Assembly: GCF_014526325.1 (NCBI RefSeq)
Contig: NZ_JACNMJ010000001.1
Location: 992,001-1,056,000, forward strand
Source of the DNA: Psychroserpens algicola
GTDB taxonomy: Bacteria > Bacteroidota > Bacteroidia > Flavobacteriales > Flavobacteriaceae
Direction: 5' to 3'
Length of the DNA: 64,000 bases
The position numbers and the translations under genes were made by a program. Positions within the stretch are counted from its first letter, which is position 1, and each line of letters starts with the position of its first letter. Below the pieces are notes generated by a model that was not told where the DNA came from, ran no database searches, and worked only from the letters and a program-made list of their open reading frames with translations. Positions 43,322 to 53,430 of this stretch are shown here, one piece after another.

Positions 43322-45091
43322 TTATACAATCTCCATTTTCTTCAGTAGAAAACTTGCATTCATATTTTGGCAGATGCCTTTTTTTAGCCTATAGTCAAAA
43401 TAGAGTTCATCATTAACAATTTCGGCATCAAAATAATAGTTTTTAACCTCCTGGAGTTCTTCAGAAATTTCACAAAGACTCAAATCATGTGTTGCAATAA
43501 TTCCTGTAGTATGGCCTGCAACCAGTTTTTCAACAAATTTTCGTGAACCTATGGCCTTATCTGTGCTATTGGTGCCTTTTAGTATTTCATCCAGTATAAT
43601 AAAATAAGGTTCTGTTTCAATAGCATCTACTATAAATTTTAATCGTGTTAACTCAGAAAAGAAGTAACTACTGTCATCAGTTAGTGAATCACTAGTACGC
43701 ATACTTGTAATTAACTTAACAGGTGAATATGTACTGGATGAAGCGCAAACAGGTAAACCTACATTTGCCATGACAATATGCAAAGACACTGTTCTTAAAA
43801 AGGTACTTTTTCCTGCCATATTTGCGCCAGTAACAATAAAGAATTCTTGATTATTTATCGTCATATCGCTGTCAATCCGTTTGGCAGGCTTAAGTAAAGG
43901 GTGACCTAACGATGTTGCTTTGATTACCGAATTGCCTTCTGATATTTCAGGAAAAACATGCTCAGGATGATTATATGCATAAACCCCTAAACTGTTATAA
44001 GCATCAAAAAAGGAAACGACTTCAAACCAGTCTTCAACTTTATGACCATATTGGGCAATCCATTGCTCGACCTTAAACGCATTTTTAATATCTGATAAGA
44101 GATATCCGTTTCCAAATATGGCTCCTATCAAGTTATTCCTGTTATCTAAAGCGTCCAGATGCTTTGAGAATTCAGAAAATATTTCGGATGCTTTTTTGTC
44201 TTCAGATTGAATTTGCTGTTGTTTTTCTAAAAGTAATGCAGATTCAAACGTTTGATTTTCAATTTGAAGTAAAAGCGAGGCATACTGTTTAAAGGTCTCT
44301 TTTGTTTTATCTGAATTTGTTGCTAAAGTATTGATGGGTTTTAAATACGATCCAGTAATCATCAAACCTGCAAATAACCAATAACCAAAAAAGCTAATAT
44401 CAAGTAACTTAAAAAGTGCTAATACCAATAAGCTTGCAGAAACCAAAGTGAACAGCCAAGGTAGCCATTTCATACGTTTTGGGAGTTTGGATTTGTGTTC
44501 TTTTAACCATTGGATAATCGTTGGTGCTGGTGTTTCAGTTTCTATCAAACTCGCAGTAGCAGCATAACGTTGCGCCCACTTGATATTTTTAGACAGTTCT
44601 CTGGTACAGTTCTGACGATCTTCAATATGTGTAATTTGATTGGATTTCAGTGCTTTGCTAAGTTGTTCTTGACCTTCGGCAGTACTGGTTCGGTTGATGT
44701 ATTGAAAGAAGGATCCTTTTCCGAAGAGATCGATATCTAAACTATAAAAGTGATTTGGGTCTTGATAGTGTAAACCTGTATCTCTGTCATGAAAATCGCC
44801 ATCAGCAATTTTCAACTCATCTTGATTAATTTGAAAAAGGGCTTGATGTAGTTTTCGTTTAGCTTTAATGTCGGTATATCTGGATAATAAGAATAGAAAT
44901 ACAATACATCCAGTAATGCCAATAACAGTAGCGATTTGCCAATTTGTACGTGTTAAATATATGCCTGTTACGGTTGCAATAAATATTGATAAGCGCAACG
45001 TACTTAATAGTAGAATTCTTTTCTGAAGTGTGTTTACTTCGGTTTGGTGCTTTGTTATTTCGGATTTATAAAATGATAAGGGAGTATCCAT
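43322..45091 (-). CDS. membrane-anchored MutS-like ATPase
   Basis: 589 residues from ATG 45091 (MDTPLSFYKSEITKHQ). The C-terminal part is a MutS-type ATPase: Walker A TGANMAGKSTFLRT near residue 420, the loop TSMRTSDSLTDDSSYFFSEL, Walker B YFIILDEILKGTNSTDK and the histidine switch GIIATHDLSL. The mismatch-recognition domain is absent. Instead there are two hydrophobic segments near residues 32-70 and two more near 205-250, so the protein appears to be in the inner membrane with the ATPase in the cytoplasm. It is known as a bacteroidetal MutS-related family of unknown role; it is not classical MutS or MutS2 (no Smr domain). Confidence 0.85.
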   Translation of the reverse strand: MDTPLSFYKSEITKHQTEVNTLQKRILLLSTLRLSIFIATVTGIYLTRTNWQIATVIGITGCIVFLFLLSRYTDIKAKRKLHQALFQINQDELKIADGDFHDRDTGLHYQDPNHFYSLDIDLFGKGSFFQYINRTSTAEGQEQLSKALKSNQITHIEDRQNCTRELSKNIKWAQRYAATASLIETETPAPTIIQWLKEHKSKLPKRMKWLPWLFTLVSASLLVLALFKLLDISFFGYWLFAGLMITGSYLKPINTLATNSDKTKETFKQYASLLLQIENQTFESALLLEKQQQIQSEDKKASEIFSEFSKHLDALDNRNNLIGAIFGNGYLLSDIKNAFKVEQWIAQYGHKVEDWFEVVSFFDAYNSLGVYAYNHPEHVFPEISEGNSVIKATSLGHPLLKPAKRIDSDMTINNQEFFIVTGANMAGKSTFLRTVSLHIVMANVGLPVCASSSTYSPVKLITSMRTSDSLTDDSSYFFSELTRLKFIVDAIETEPYFIILDEILKGTNSTDKAIGSRKFVEKLVAGHTTGIIATHDLSLCEISEELQEVKNYYFDAEIVNDELYFDYRLKKGICQNMNASFLLKKMEIV

Positions 45092-45111
45092 GTTCTTGTT
45101 TGAAGTATAAA

Positions 45112-45144
45112 GAAACGAAAAAACCCAAGTCACTACAACTTGGG
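45112..45144 (-). terminator. intrinsic terminator of the sdh operon
   Basis: CCCAAGT (45124-45130) pairs with ACTTGGG (45138-45144), loop of 7, and the A-run at 45117-45123 gives the T-run on the minus strand. It follows the sdhB stop by about 30 bp. Confidence 0.88.
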
Positions 45145-45172
45145 CTTAAAATATATTTAGAATTTGGTTAGA

Positions 45173-45919
45173 TTAGCCTTTTAGAGAAGCTTTTAAATAC
45201 TCTTGATTCATACGAGCAATGTTTTCTAAAGAAATGCCTTTAGGGCATTCTACTTCACAGGCGCCAGTATTTGTACAGTTACCAAAACCTTCTTCATCCA
45301 TTTGCTTAACCATATTTAAAACACGATCAGTAGCTTCGACTTGTCCTTGTGGTAACAATGCAAATTGAGATACTTTTGCTCCAACAAATAGCATAGCACT
45401 AGAGTTTTTACAACTCGCTACACAAGCACCACAACCAATACAAGTGGCAGCACTAAAAGCATCATCTGCATCATGTTTGTTGACAGGAATAGCGTTAGCA
45501 TCAATGGTGTTTCCTGAAGTGTTAACAGAGATAAATCCACCAGCATGCTGGATGCGATCAAAAGAACTTCTGTCTACAACTAAATCTTTAATGACAGGAA
45601 AGGCCTTAGCTCTAAACGGTTCAATATAAATGGTGTCGCCATCCTTAAATTTACGCATGTGTAACTGGCAGGTTGTGACACCTCTATCAGGTCCATGAGC
45701 TTCTCCATTAATATATAATGAGCACATTCCGCAAATACCTTCACGACAATCGTGATCAAAAGCAACAGGATCGTCTCCGTTAGTAATTAGCTGACTATTT
45801 AAAACGTCTAACATTTCTAAAAAAGACATATCAGGAGAGACATCACTAATTTGATAGTCTACCATGTTACCTTTATCGTTAGCATTTTTTTGTCGCCAGA
45901 TTTTCAATGTTAAATTCAT
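45173..45919 (-). CDS. sdhB: succinate dehydrogenase/fumarate reductase iron-sulfur subunit
   Basis: 248 residues. The 2Fe-2S ligands are in [27 protein letters not shown] without the usual shift, and the 4Fe-4S and 3Fe-4S ligands in [11 protein letters not shown] and [15 protein letters not shown]. It passes electrons from the flavoprotein SdhA to quinone through SdhC. It is last in the operon sdhC-sdhA-(DUF3566-like)-sdhB, 13 bp after the small membrane protein gene, and precedes the operon terminator. Confidence 0.97.
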   Translation of the reverse strand: MNLTLKIWRQKNANDKGNMVDYQISDVSPDMSFLEMLDVLNSQLITNGDDPVAFDHDCREGICGMCSLYINGEAHGPDRGVTTCQLHMRKFKDGDTIYIEPFRAKAFPVIKDLVVDRSSFDRIQHAGGFISVNTSGNTIDANAIPVNKHDADDAFSAATCIGCGACVASCKNSSAMLFVGAKVSQFALLPQGQVEATDRVLNMVKQMDEEGFGNCTNTGACEVECPKGISLENIARMNQEYLKASLKG

Positions 45920-45932
45920 AACAAATGTTTTT

Positions 45933-46289
45933 TTAAGATTCTATTCTATGATCTTGACCAATTTGAGAAATTTCTAGACCGGTTTTCTCAAAATCGATAT
46001 CAATACCACCAGTTTTCTTTAAAATAAAGTTTAAGATAGAACAAGCAATTAGCGTAATTATAAAAACAAATACACCAACAATTATCAGCATAAAAATAAT
46101 TCCGATAATTCCTCCACCTAACATTGCAGCACCTGCAGCGATGTCATTTGTTCCACCAACTAAAGACGCTAGAAGAATTAGAGGTACATAAACTATAAGT
46201 AATATGAGAAGGTAAACTAATGTTGCTACTGTAGCATATTTTACAGGATCTATTCTTTTTAATTTTAATTTTAAAATATTATTATTCAT
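45933..46289 (-). CDS. DUF3566-like small membrane protein inside the sdh operon
   Basis: 118 residues. It starts with a basic stretch then [17 protein letters not shown], has two or three hydrophobic segments with a glycine-rich middle ([15 protein letters not shown]), and ends [20 protein letters not shown]. The RIDP start and GG-plus-acidic end resemble DUF3566 transmembrane proteins, a weak match recalled from memory. It lies 26 bp after sdhA and 13 bp before sdhB, so it is co-transcribed with succinate dehydrogenase. An assembly or anchoring role is possible. It does not look like a missing SdhD, because the single five-helix SdhC of type B enzymes is already present. Confidence 0.7.
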   Translation of the reverse strand: MNNNILKLKLKRIDPVKYATVATLVYLLILLIVYVPLILLASLVGGTNDIAAGAAMLGGGIIGIIFMLIIVGVFVFIITLIACSILNFILKKTGGIDIDFEKTGLEISQIGQDHRIES

Positions 46290-46315
46290 AATTCAGTTGA
46301 TTAGGTTAGTTAATA

Positions 46316-48313
46316 TTATTTATAACTTCGTTCTTTGACTTCAATATTTTCATAAATAAGGTCTTCTTTATGTAATACTGCGTCTTTTGGTTCGCCTTTG
46401 TATTCCCAAGCCGATACGTATTGAAATTCTTTGCGACGCATAGCTTCACCTTCAGCAGTTTGGTATTCGTCTCTAAAGTGACCTCCAGCAGATTCTTCTC
46501 TTTGTAAAGCATCTTTAGCAAATAGTTCTCCGAGTTCAAGGAAATCGGCAACACGAGCAGCTTTCGCTAATTCTTCATTAAATTCATTTGCAGTGCCGGG
46601 AACACGAACATCTTTCCAGAATTCGGCTCTCAATTCAGCGATTTCAGTAATAGCCGATTTTAAATCTTCAGCATTACGAGCCATACCACATTTGTTCCAC
46701 ATGATTTTTCCAAGTTTTTTATGGAAATAATCAACAGGATGTGTTCCGTTATTGTTGATCAAATGATTGATATTATCAACAACGCTCTTTTCAGCTTCGT
46801 CAAATTCTTTACTATCAGTTGAAATAGGACCAGTACGAATATCATTTGCAAGATAGTCTCCAATAGTGTATGGCAATACAAAATAACCATCGGCTAAACC
46901 TTGCATTAAGGCAGATGCTCCAAGTCGGTTAGCTCCATGATCAGAGAAGTTAGCTTCACCAATGCAATATAAGCCAGGAACAGTTGTTTGTAAATTATAA
47001 TCTACCCAAATGCCTCCCATAGTGTAATGTACAGCAGGATAAATCATCATTGGCGTTTCATATGGATTTTGATCTACAATTTTTTCGTACATCTGGAAAA
47101 GGTTTCCATATTTTTCTCTCACAATCTCTTGTCCGAGTTTTTTCACTAGAGCCTCATCGTTTTCATCCAGACCTCTAACATGAGCTTGTTCTTTTCCGTA
47201 GCGCATAAATGCAGAAGCAAAATCTAAGTAAACCGCTTCACCAGTTGCATTAACACCATAACCAGCATCACAACGTTCTTTTGCAGCTCGAGAGGCTACA
47301 TCACGAGGAACCAGGTTACCAAATGCAGGATAACGACGTTCTAAGTAGTAATCTCTATCTTCTTCGGCTAATTGTGTTGGTTTTAAATTTCCTGCACGTA
47401 TAGCTTCAACATCCTTTTTATGTTTAGGAACCCAAATTCGTCCATCGTTTCGAAGTGATTCAGACATCAAAGTCAATTTAGATTGATGGTCACCAGATAC
47501 AGGAATACATGTTGGGTGAATTTGAGTATAGCAAGGGTTTGCAAAAAAAGCACCACGTTTATGAGCTTTCCATGCTGCAGTAACATTAGATCCCATAGCA
47601 TTTGTAGACAAGAAGAATACATTTCCGTAACCTCCTGTTCCTAATACAACAGCATGTGCTGAATGTCTTTCAATTTCACCTGTAACTAAGTTACGCGCTA
47701 TAATTCCTCTGGCTTTTCCGTCAACGATAACAACATCCAACATTTCATGACGGTTATACATTTTTATCTTACCACGACCAATTTGGCGATTCATAGCAGA
47801 GTATGCACCTAATAAGAGTTGCTGACCTGTTTGCCCAGCAGCATAAAAGGTTCTTGATACCAAAACCCCTCCAAACGAACGGTTGTCTAACAAACCACCA
47901 TATTCACGTGCAAACGGAACACCTTGTGCAACACATTGGTCAATAATATTTGCTGAAACTTCGGCTAAACGGTAGACATTGGCTTCGCGTGAGCGATAAT
48001 CACCTCCTTTTACTGTGTCATAAAATAAGCGATAGGTAGAATCACCATCACCTTGATAATTTTTTGCAGCATTGATTCCTCCTTGTGCAGCGATAGAATG
48101 TGCTCGTCTAGGAGAATCCTGAAAACAAAAAGCCTTGACATTATAACCTAACTCTGCTAATGTAGCAGCAGCAGAGCCACCAGCTAAACCTGTTCCAACA
48201 ACTATAACGTCTATATTACGTTTGTTTGCTGGGTTAACAAGGTTAATTGAATTTTTATGATTCGTCCACTTATCAGCAAGTGGTCCTTTAGGTATTTTAG
48301 AATCTAAAGCCAT
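46316..48313 (-). CDS. sdhA: succinate dehydrogenase/fumarate reductase flavoprotein subunit
   Basis: 665 residues. The FAD-binding Rossmann motif is [21 protein letters not shown], the covalent-FAD histidine region is [14 protein letters not shown], and the active-site segment [20 protein letters not shown] plus the arginine loop are present. It oxidises succinate to fumarate in the citric acid cycle. The length and the pairing with a single SdhC fit the type B succinate:menaquinone oxidoreductase of Bacteroidota. It starts 14 bp after sdhC. Confidence 0.97.
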   Translation of the reverse strand: MALDSKIPKGPLADKWTNHKNSINLVNPANKRNIDVIVVGTGLAGGSAAATLAELGYNVKAFCFQDSPRRAHSIAAQGGINAAKNYQGDGDSTYRLFYDTVKGGDYRSREANVYRLAEVSANIIDQCVAQGVPFAREYGGLLDNRSFGGVLVSRTFYAAGQTGQQLLLGAYSAMNRQIGRGKIKMYNRHEMLDVVIVDGKARGIIARNLVTGEIERHSAHAVVLGTGGYGNVFFLSTNAMGSNVTAAWKAHKRGAFFANPCYTQIHPTCIPVSGDHQSKLTLMSESLRNDGRIWVPKHKKDVEAIRAGNLKPTQLAEEDRDYYLERRYPAFGNLVPRDVASRAAKERCDAGYGVNATGEAVYLDFASAFMRYGKEQAHVRGLDENDEALVKKLGQEIVREKYGNLFQMYEKIVDQNPYETPMMIYPAVHYTMGGIWVDYNLQTTVPGLYCIGEANFSDHGANRLGASALMQGLADGYFVLPYTIGDYLANDIRTGPISTDSKEFDEAEKSVVDNINHLINNNGTHPVDYFHKKLGKIMWNKCGMARNAEDLKSAITEIAELRAEFWKDVRVPGTANEFNEELAKAARVADFLELGELFAKDALQREESAGGHFRDEYQTAEGEAMRRKEFQYVSAWEYKGEPKDAVLHKEDLIYENIEVKERSYK

Positions 48314-48327
48314 ATTTAGATGTGTTT

Positions 48328-49014
48328 TTAGTGATTAAAATGATGAAATAATGCAATAAAAATAAAACCTAGCGGAATACCAATTGCATAAACTTTTGAA
48401 AACCCTTTTAATCCTTTCGTGTATTTGTTGTTTGCTCCAATCGACTGAAATGCTGAGTTAAACCCATGTAATAAGTGGAGCGCTAAGAAAATAAATCCGA
48501 TACAATACAGAGCAACTCTCCATATCGGTTCAAATTTATGAACTAATTCTTCATAGTATCTGTAACCACTATCAGCAACATTAGGATCTACCAATCCAGA
48601 CATATCGCCTGCAATGTATTTTGTATTGATTTCTGGAATCCAAAAATCAATAAAATGAATCACTAAGAACACTAAAATAAAACCGCCACTCCAAATCATA
48701 TTTCTACTCATCCAAGTGGAATTTGCCGCACCATTATTTTTAGCATAACTGATTGCTCGGGCTCTGTTATTTCTAATTTCTAAAATAAAGCCCATCACAA
48801 AATGAAAAATAACACCAAATATAAGTACAGGCTGTAAGAGGTATTGTACAGCCCAAAATGTGCCCATAAAATGTGATGCTTCGTTAAACGCGTTTTCACT
48901 AAAAACTGAAAGAACGTTTATTGCAAAATGTTGTAAAATGAAAAACATGAGGAAGAGTGCCGAAAGTGCCATGGCAAACTTTCTTCCGATCGACGAACTA
49001 AAAATTCCGCTCAT
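48328..49014 (-). CDS. sdhC: succinate dehydrogenase cytochrome b subunit (type B)
   Basis: 228 residues with five hydrophobic helices. Histidines placed for two hemes are visible: H29 in LQHFAINV, others in [17 protein letters not shown] and [10 protein letters not shown] single five-helix diheme anchor is the hallmark of type B succinate:menaquinone oxidoreductases. It is first in the operon, behind a good promoter and a perfect 16-bp palindrome over the start site. Confidence 0.94.
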   Translation of the reverse strand: MSGIFSSSIGRKFAMALSALFLMFFILQHFAINVLSVFSENAFNEASHFMGTFWAVQYLLQPVLIFGVIFHFVMGFILEIRNNRARAISYAKNNGAANSTWMSRNMIWSGGFILVFLVIHFIDFWIPEINTKYIAGDMSGLVDPNVADSGYRYYEELVHKFEPIWRVALYCIGFIFLALHLLHGFNSAFQSIGANNKYTKGLKGFSKVYAIGIPLGFIFIALFHHFNH

Positions 49015-49032
49015 TATAATTGTAGTTAATTA

Positions 49033-49048
49033 TTTGTTGTACAACAAA
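49033..49048. promoter_or_regulatory. perfect 16-bp palindrome at the sdhC transcription start
   Basis: TTTGTTGTACAACAAA is its own reverse complement. It covers the last bases of the -7 element and the predicted start site of sdhC, a strong operator candidate. Confidence 0.65.
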
Positions 49049-49075
49049 GATAAGACTCAGAGAGATGCGTAACAA
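49045..49075 (-). promoter_or_regulatory. promoter of the sdhCAB operon
   Basis: On the minus strand TTG (49075-49073), a 20-bp spacer and TATCTTTG (49052-49045) match the Bacteroidota consensus. The leader is about 27 nt. Confidence 0.78.
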
Positions 49076-49109
49076 ATTTTAGCTTTTATTTTAGCTATTT
49101 AGAATGGGT

Positions 49110-49979
49110 TTAATTAGACACGCTTGGAATTAAGCCTCGAAGTCCCATATCTACAACCTGTTCACCAATTTCTGGCTCATACTTGCCATCGGTAGTAACT
49201 TCTGTCCATTCAAAACTATTATTTATTGAAAACGAAAGTGTTACGACGATGTTTTCAGTTTCATCACCAGTAACCGTTAATCCATTTTCAAATTGTCCGG
49301 TCACAACACAGGATCCTTGAGGAATAGGTGATGAATTAAATAATGGATTAGGAACTGTAGTAGCCCCTTCAGGAGCTTGACCTTGTGTAGTAAAGCCTAA
49401 AGCTTCAAACGCCCAAAATCCTTGCGCCTGGTTACCGTTTACTTCTATAGTACTTCCATTAAGGTCAAATGAGGTAATGTAAGAGTTGTATCCAACAAAA
49501 CTGGCTAAGGTTCCTGTAATATCTTGACCATTGGATAAGATGTCGATCGTACCTTCTTGATAAGCTAAAGATACCCTAACCCATTCATAATTTCCAGATG
49601 ACACCTGACTGAGAGGAATCGTTAAAAACGTTTCATCATGTCCTGCAAAATTGGCGTTTTGAAAATTAATAGCTTGTGCACCTCCAGTTGTGGTTTCATC
49701 GCCTTCAAAAATAATTTCACCAGTTCCTAATGCGGTTGTTGCTGTTGGAGCAAATTCAATATAATTGGCACTCATTCTATTTATCGAAGGTGATTGTGCG
49801 GCATTTCCGGTAGCAACAGATACAGGTTCCCCAAGGTTTCCTAAGCGTTCTTGGGTAGCATCAAATTTAAATTTGATAATTAAGTTAGGGCTGTCAGGCT
49901 GAGGTGAATCGTCTTGATCTTCACTACAACTCAGTACAAATACAAAGCTCAAAAGAGCAATTAGTTTGATTACTTTCAT
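49110..49979 (-). CDS. surface-type lipoprotein of unknown function
   Basis: 289 residues from ATG 49979 (MKVIKLIALLSFVFVLSC); a longer frame adds an implausible N-terminus. Lipidation is expected at C18, followed by SEDQDD, an acidic stretch like the export signal that sends Bacteroidota lipoproteins to the cell surface. The rest is beta-rich, with many Thr, Gly and Asn and no catalytic motif I recognise. The gene begins 38 bp after the BNR-repeat protein gene on the same strand, so the two are likely co-expressed. The function is unknown. Confidence 0.78.
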   Translation of the reverse strand: MKVIKLIALLSFVFVLSCSEDQDDSPQPDSPNLIIKFKFDATQERLGNLGEPVSVATGNAAQSPSINRMSANYIEFAPTATTALGTGEIIFEGDETTTGGAQAINFQNANFAGHDETFLTIPLSQVSSGNYEWVRVSLAYQEGTIDILSNGQDITGTLASFVGYNSYITSFDLNGSTIEVNGNQAQGFWAFEALGFTTQGQAPEGATTVPNPLFNSSPIPQGSCVVTGQFENGLTVTGDETENIVVTLSFSINNSFEWTEVTTDGKYEPEIGEQVVDMGLRGLIPSVSN

Positions 49980-50017
49980 AGGTTTAGAGTTTATATTATA
50001 ACTCATAAAACAGTAAG

Positions 50018-52858
50018 TTATTTTACTTCAAAAGAGGTTGTTTCATCACCTATTTGGACAGTATAAGTTCCTTTTGGGATGTAATATTTTCCATTTTCAG
50101 ATGCATTAATCTCTATGCTAGTATTTTCTTTTAATAAAGCTTTTCGTCCTTTTTCTGTAAGTGTCAGATCATACGATGCATAATTAAATCCCTTATCACT
50201 TTCAACGTTCATTTCATTTAATACAGCACCTTTTTCAGATACAACTTTAATTGTTTTTTTTCCTGAAGTGTTAGAATAAAAAGGAATGTCTACACTAGGT
50301 TCAAAAGCATTACTCCATTTGCTCCAAGAACGTCCCCAGCGAGGCGAAAACCTTGTGTTTTTAATATCAAAAAGTGTTATAGCTTTTGAAGTCATAGTCG
50401 CATCCATTTGTTGTAGTGGCGCAATATTAGTTTTATAGATACTTCGTCCGTGTGTGCCCAACAATAGGTCTTTAGCATCAGGTTGAATCACAATATCATG
50501 ATAGGCTACATTAGGCAATCCATGACTAAATACGTCCCAGTTTTGACCCTTATTAAATGAGACATAAGCTCCATTGTCTGTTCCCAAATACAAAATATTT
50601 TCATTTTCAGGATCTTCCTTAATCACGTTAACAGGTGAGGCTGGAATATTAGAACTAATAGATGTCCATGTATTTCCGTAGTCATTACTCATATAGGCAT
50701 AAGCTTTAAAATCATCCCATCGGTAACCATTAAGAGTTACATAGACACGTTCTTTTTTATGTTGAGAGGCAATAACACGACTAACCCATAAATCGTTTGG
50801 TAAAGTTGCTGAAATATTTGTCCAGCTCCCTCCTGAATTCTTTGTCACATGAATAAGTCCGTCGTCGCTTCCAGCATAGATTAGCCCAAATTGAAATGGG
50901 GATTCACTAATTGAAGTTAGTGTGCCATAGGCAACATTTCCTTTTTTCCCGCCTTTCGTCAAGTCATCACTAATGGCTGTCCAATCGTCCCCTTGATTCA
51001 TAGATCGCATAAGTTTATTTCCGCCTAAATACAAAATATCTTGATTGTGAGGTGACAGAAGAATAGGTGTTTGCCAATTAAAGCGGTAGGGATTTTCTCC
51101 TAATTCATGTTTGATATCGAATCGTTTAAATTCGTCGGTACTCCTGTTAATTCTGTAATAATTTCCAAATTGAAACCCAGTATATACGATGTTGTGATCC
51201 CGACTATCAATCTGGATTTGCATACCATCGCCTCCCATGATACTTTCCCAAGCGTACTGACCACTTTGATGCCATGATTTGTCTTCTCGAGCGTTGTTTG
51301 GACCAACCCAAACACCATTATCTTGTAAACCACCATAGACGTTATACGGTTGAGCATTGTCTACATTAATAGCATAAAATTGACCAACTGAAGGTGAATT
51401 GTTTTTGATCCAATTCTCACCATCATCATAAGTAATATTTACACCGCCATCATTTCCATTAATAAGGTGGTTTGGATTTTTTGGATTGATCCAAAGGGCA
51501 TGATGATCGGCATGAACATTTTCAGCACTAATAGAGGTGAATGTTTTCCCGCCATCTTTTGATTTAACAATTGGCACACCATAGATATAGATATTATTTT
51601 CGTTATCTGGAGCGACATAAATGTGTCCAAAATAATAACCATAACTGTAATAAATATCATCGAGATAGTCTTCATGTGTTTTTTCCCAAGTCATTCCTCC
51701 ATCGGTGCTTTTGTAGACTTCAGCACCAATAACAGGTGTGTCAAATAGCATTGAATTGGCATCCTCCAAATATTTTGCAAGATCAATTGGTTTTACATTT
51801 CCGCTTCTAACCATTTGTTTAACGTTATCTGCTCTGTATTTTTCCTGAAAACCATTTGTTTTTAGATATGCGTTTAATCTCTTGTTATCAAGTTTTAGAA
51901 AATCGTCTTTCGACATGGATTTAAAATCATCTTTTGACAACATGTTTGAGCCACTATTTGATTTGCCTTCGGAAGGTCTACGAAACTGGCTGTCATGTAT
52001 AGCATAAATGATATTATCGTCAAATATGGCTAGACCAATTCTTCCAACGCCATTTCCTGTTGGGAAACCACTTTTTTCGGTAGACACCTTAGTCCAGGTA
52101 TTACCAGCATCAGTACTTTTGAAAATTGCCGAATTTGCTCCACTACCATTAAAATTCCAAGCTTTTCTGTCTTTACTCCAAGACGATGCAAACATGATAT
52201 TGAAATTATTTGGATTGGTTTGAACATCAATTATTCCGCTACTATCATCTACAAATAGTTTTTGGGACCAAGTTGTTCCTCCGTCTGTGGTTTTGTAGAT
52301 GCCTCGTTCTTGGTTTGGAGAATATAAGTGACCAGTAACACCAACAACAACTTCATCCGGATTATTAGGATTAATCAAAATGCGACCAATATGATGCGAA
52401 TCTTTCAATCCCATATTTTGCCATGTGTTACCATTATCTGTCGATTTTAAAATACCAATTCCAGCGTAGCTAGATCGCGAAGCGTTATTTTCTCCAGTTC
52501 CGACCCAAATAGTGTTGTTTTTCCAATCGACAGCGATGTCTCCAACATTTTGAGTTTCCGAAGCATCTAAAATTGGAGTAAATGTTGTCCCATTATTTTT
52601 GGTGTGCCATACGCCTCCAGAAGCATAACCTACATAAAACTCAGTGGGATTTTCAGGATTGACAGCCAAATCAGTAACTCGACCACTCATTACGGTTGGT
52701 CCAATGTTTTCAAATATTACATTTTTGACTAAAGATGATTTTGCTAATTCTGTTTTTTTGATGAGTGCATTTTCAACAACCTGAGGAGTCGTTGAGGGTT
52801 GTTGTGCCTGAATTAAAAGCGTAGCTGTAAAGCATAGAAAACATATTTTTTTTAACAT
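50018..52858 (-). CDS. secreted BNR/sortilin-like repeat protein (VPS10-type beta-propeller)
   Basis: 946 residues, signal peptide 1-18 (ending LIQA-Q). At least six Asp-box/BNR repeats of the S/T-x-D-G/N-G-x-T-W type are visible, for example STDNGNTW, TTDGGTTW, STDAGNTW, STDGGMTW and SNDYGNTW, which build a seven- or ten-bladed propeller as in sialidases and VPS10 proteins. No glycosidase catalytic residues could be assigned, so the frequent label glycosyl hydrolase is unproven. No type IX secretion tail is recognisable. The gene is upstream of a surface lipoprotein gene and may act with it in polymer binding. Confidence 0.85.
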   Translation of the reverse strand: MLKKICFLCFTATLLIQAQQPSTTPQVVENALIKKTELAKSSLVKNVIFENIGPTVMSGRVTDLAVNPENPTEFYVGYASGGVWHTKNNGTTFTPILDASETQNVGDIAVDWKNNTIWVGTGENNASRSSYAGIGILKSTDNGNTWQNMGLKDSHHIGRILINPNNPDEVVVGVTGHLYSPNQERGIYKTTDGGTTWSQKLFVDDSSGIIDVQTNPNNFNIMFASSWSKDRKAWNFNGSGANSAIFKSTDAGNTWTKVSTEKSGFPTGNGVGRIGLAIFDDNIIYAIHDSQFRRPSEGKSNSGSNMLSKDDFKSMSKDDFLKLDNKRLNAYLKTNGFQEKYRADNVKQMVRSGNVKPIDLAKYLEDANSMLFDTPVIGAEVYKSTDGGMTWEKTHEDYLDDIYYSYGYYFGHIYVAPDNENNIYIYGVPIVKSKDGGKTFTSISAENVHADHHALWINPKNPNHLINGNDGGVNITYDDGENWIKNNSPSVGQFYAINVDNAQPYNVYGGLQDNGVWVGPNNAREDKSWHQSGQYAWESIMGGDGMQIQIDSRDHNIVYTGFQFGNYYRINRSTDEFKRFDIKHELGENPYRFNWQTPILLSPHNQDILYLGGNKLMRSMNQGDDWTAISDDLTKGGKKGNVAYGTLTSISESPFQFGLIYAGSDDGLIHVTKNSGGSWTNISATLPNDLWVSRVIASQHKKERVYVTLNGYRWDDFKAYAYMSNDYGNTWTSISSNIPASPVNVIKEDPENENILYLGTDNGAYVSFNKGQNWDVFSHGLPNVAYHDIVIQPDAKDLLLGTHGRSIYKTNIAPLQQMDATMTSKAITLFDIKNTRFSPRWGRSWSKWSNAFEPSVDIPFYSNTSGKKTIKVVSEKGAVLNEMNVESDKGFNYASYDLTLTEKGRKALLKENTSIEINASENGKYYIPKGTYTVQIGDETTSFEVK

Positions 52859-53044
52859 GATGAGTTGGTTTAATAATGTGGTCTAAAGGTAATAAATATT
52901 GGTGATGGATATACTGCCATAATTAAACAAGGCTAAAGCACAATTACATTAATCTTAGTAAATGTTAATTAAAATACATTATTTGTATTTTTTTAACTAA
53001 AAAATTTACTACTTTTCAAAATATTAACTAATAACTATATTAAA

Positions 53045-53344
53045 ATGGAAGAGTATTTACCCTTAATTATTCAGTTAGTTAGTGGTGCCGTAGGTGGAAA
53101 TATTGCGGGATCATTAATGAAGAAGTTTTCCTTAGGAACACTTGGAAATTCAATTTTAGGAATTTTAGGAGGAGGCCTAGGTGGTCAGCTTCTAGGAATG
53201 TTAGGATTGGGAGGTGCTGAAGCTGCTGAAGCATCAACGAGCATGGACTTATCAAGTATCCTATCTAGCGTTGCAGGTGGTGGTGTTGGAGGAGGCGTTG
53301 TCATGGCTATTGTAGGTATGATAAAGAATGCTATGAGTAAATAA
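53045..53344 (+). CDS. glycine-zipper hydrophobic peptide
   Basis: 99 residues, rich in Gly, Leu and Ala. Repeated G-x3-G spacing (GAVGGNIAGS, GGGLGGQLLG, GGGVGGGVV) gives at least two glycine-zipper helices, which suggests membrane insertion or oligomer formation. No signal peptide or known domain is seen, and no cognate processing genes are nearby to support a bacteriocin. It is monocistronic, with a terminator 27 bp behind. It is probably a real gene given the clean composition bias and isolated position; the role is unknown. Confidence 0.7.
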   Translation: MEEYLPLIIQLVSGAVGGNIAGSLMKKFSLGTLGNSILGILGGGLGGQLLGMLGLGGAEAAEASTSMDLSSILSSVAGGGVGGGVVMAIVGMIKNAMSK

Positions 53345-53363
53345 TTAAGATAGCAATCACATT

Positions 53364-53400
53364 AAAAAAAGGCGTTCTAATATGTAGAACGCCTTTTTTA
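53364..53400 (+). terminator. intrinsic terminator after the glycine-zipper gene
   Basis: GGCGTTCTA (53371-53379) pairs perfectly with TAGAACGCC (53385-53393), loop ATATG, with A7 before and T7 after. Confidence 0.93.
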
Positions 53401-53430
53401 TTTTTAACTTTACATTTCAAAATTATACAG

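Noticed and set aside
53045-53344. Glycine-rich peptide considered as a bacteriocin
   Set aside because: No double-glycine leader, no peptidase-transporter and no immunity gene next to it.
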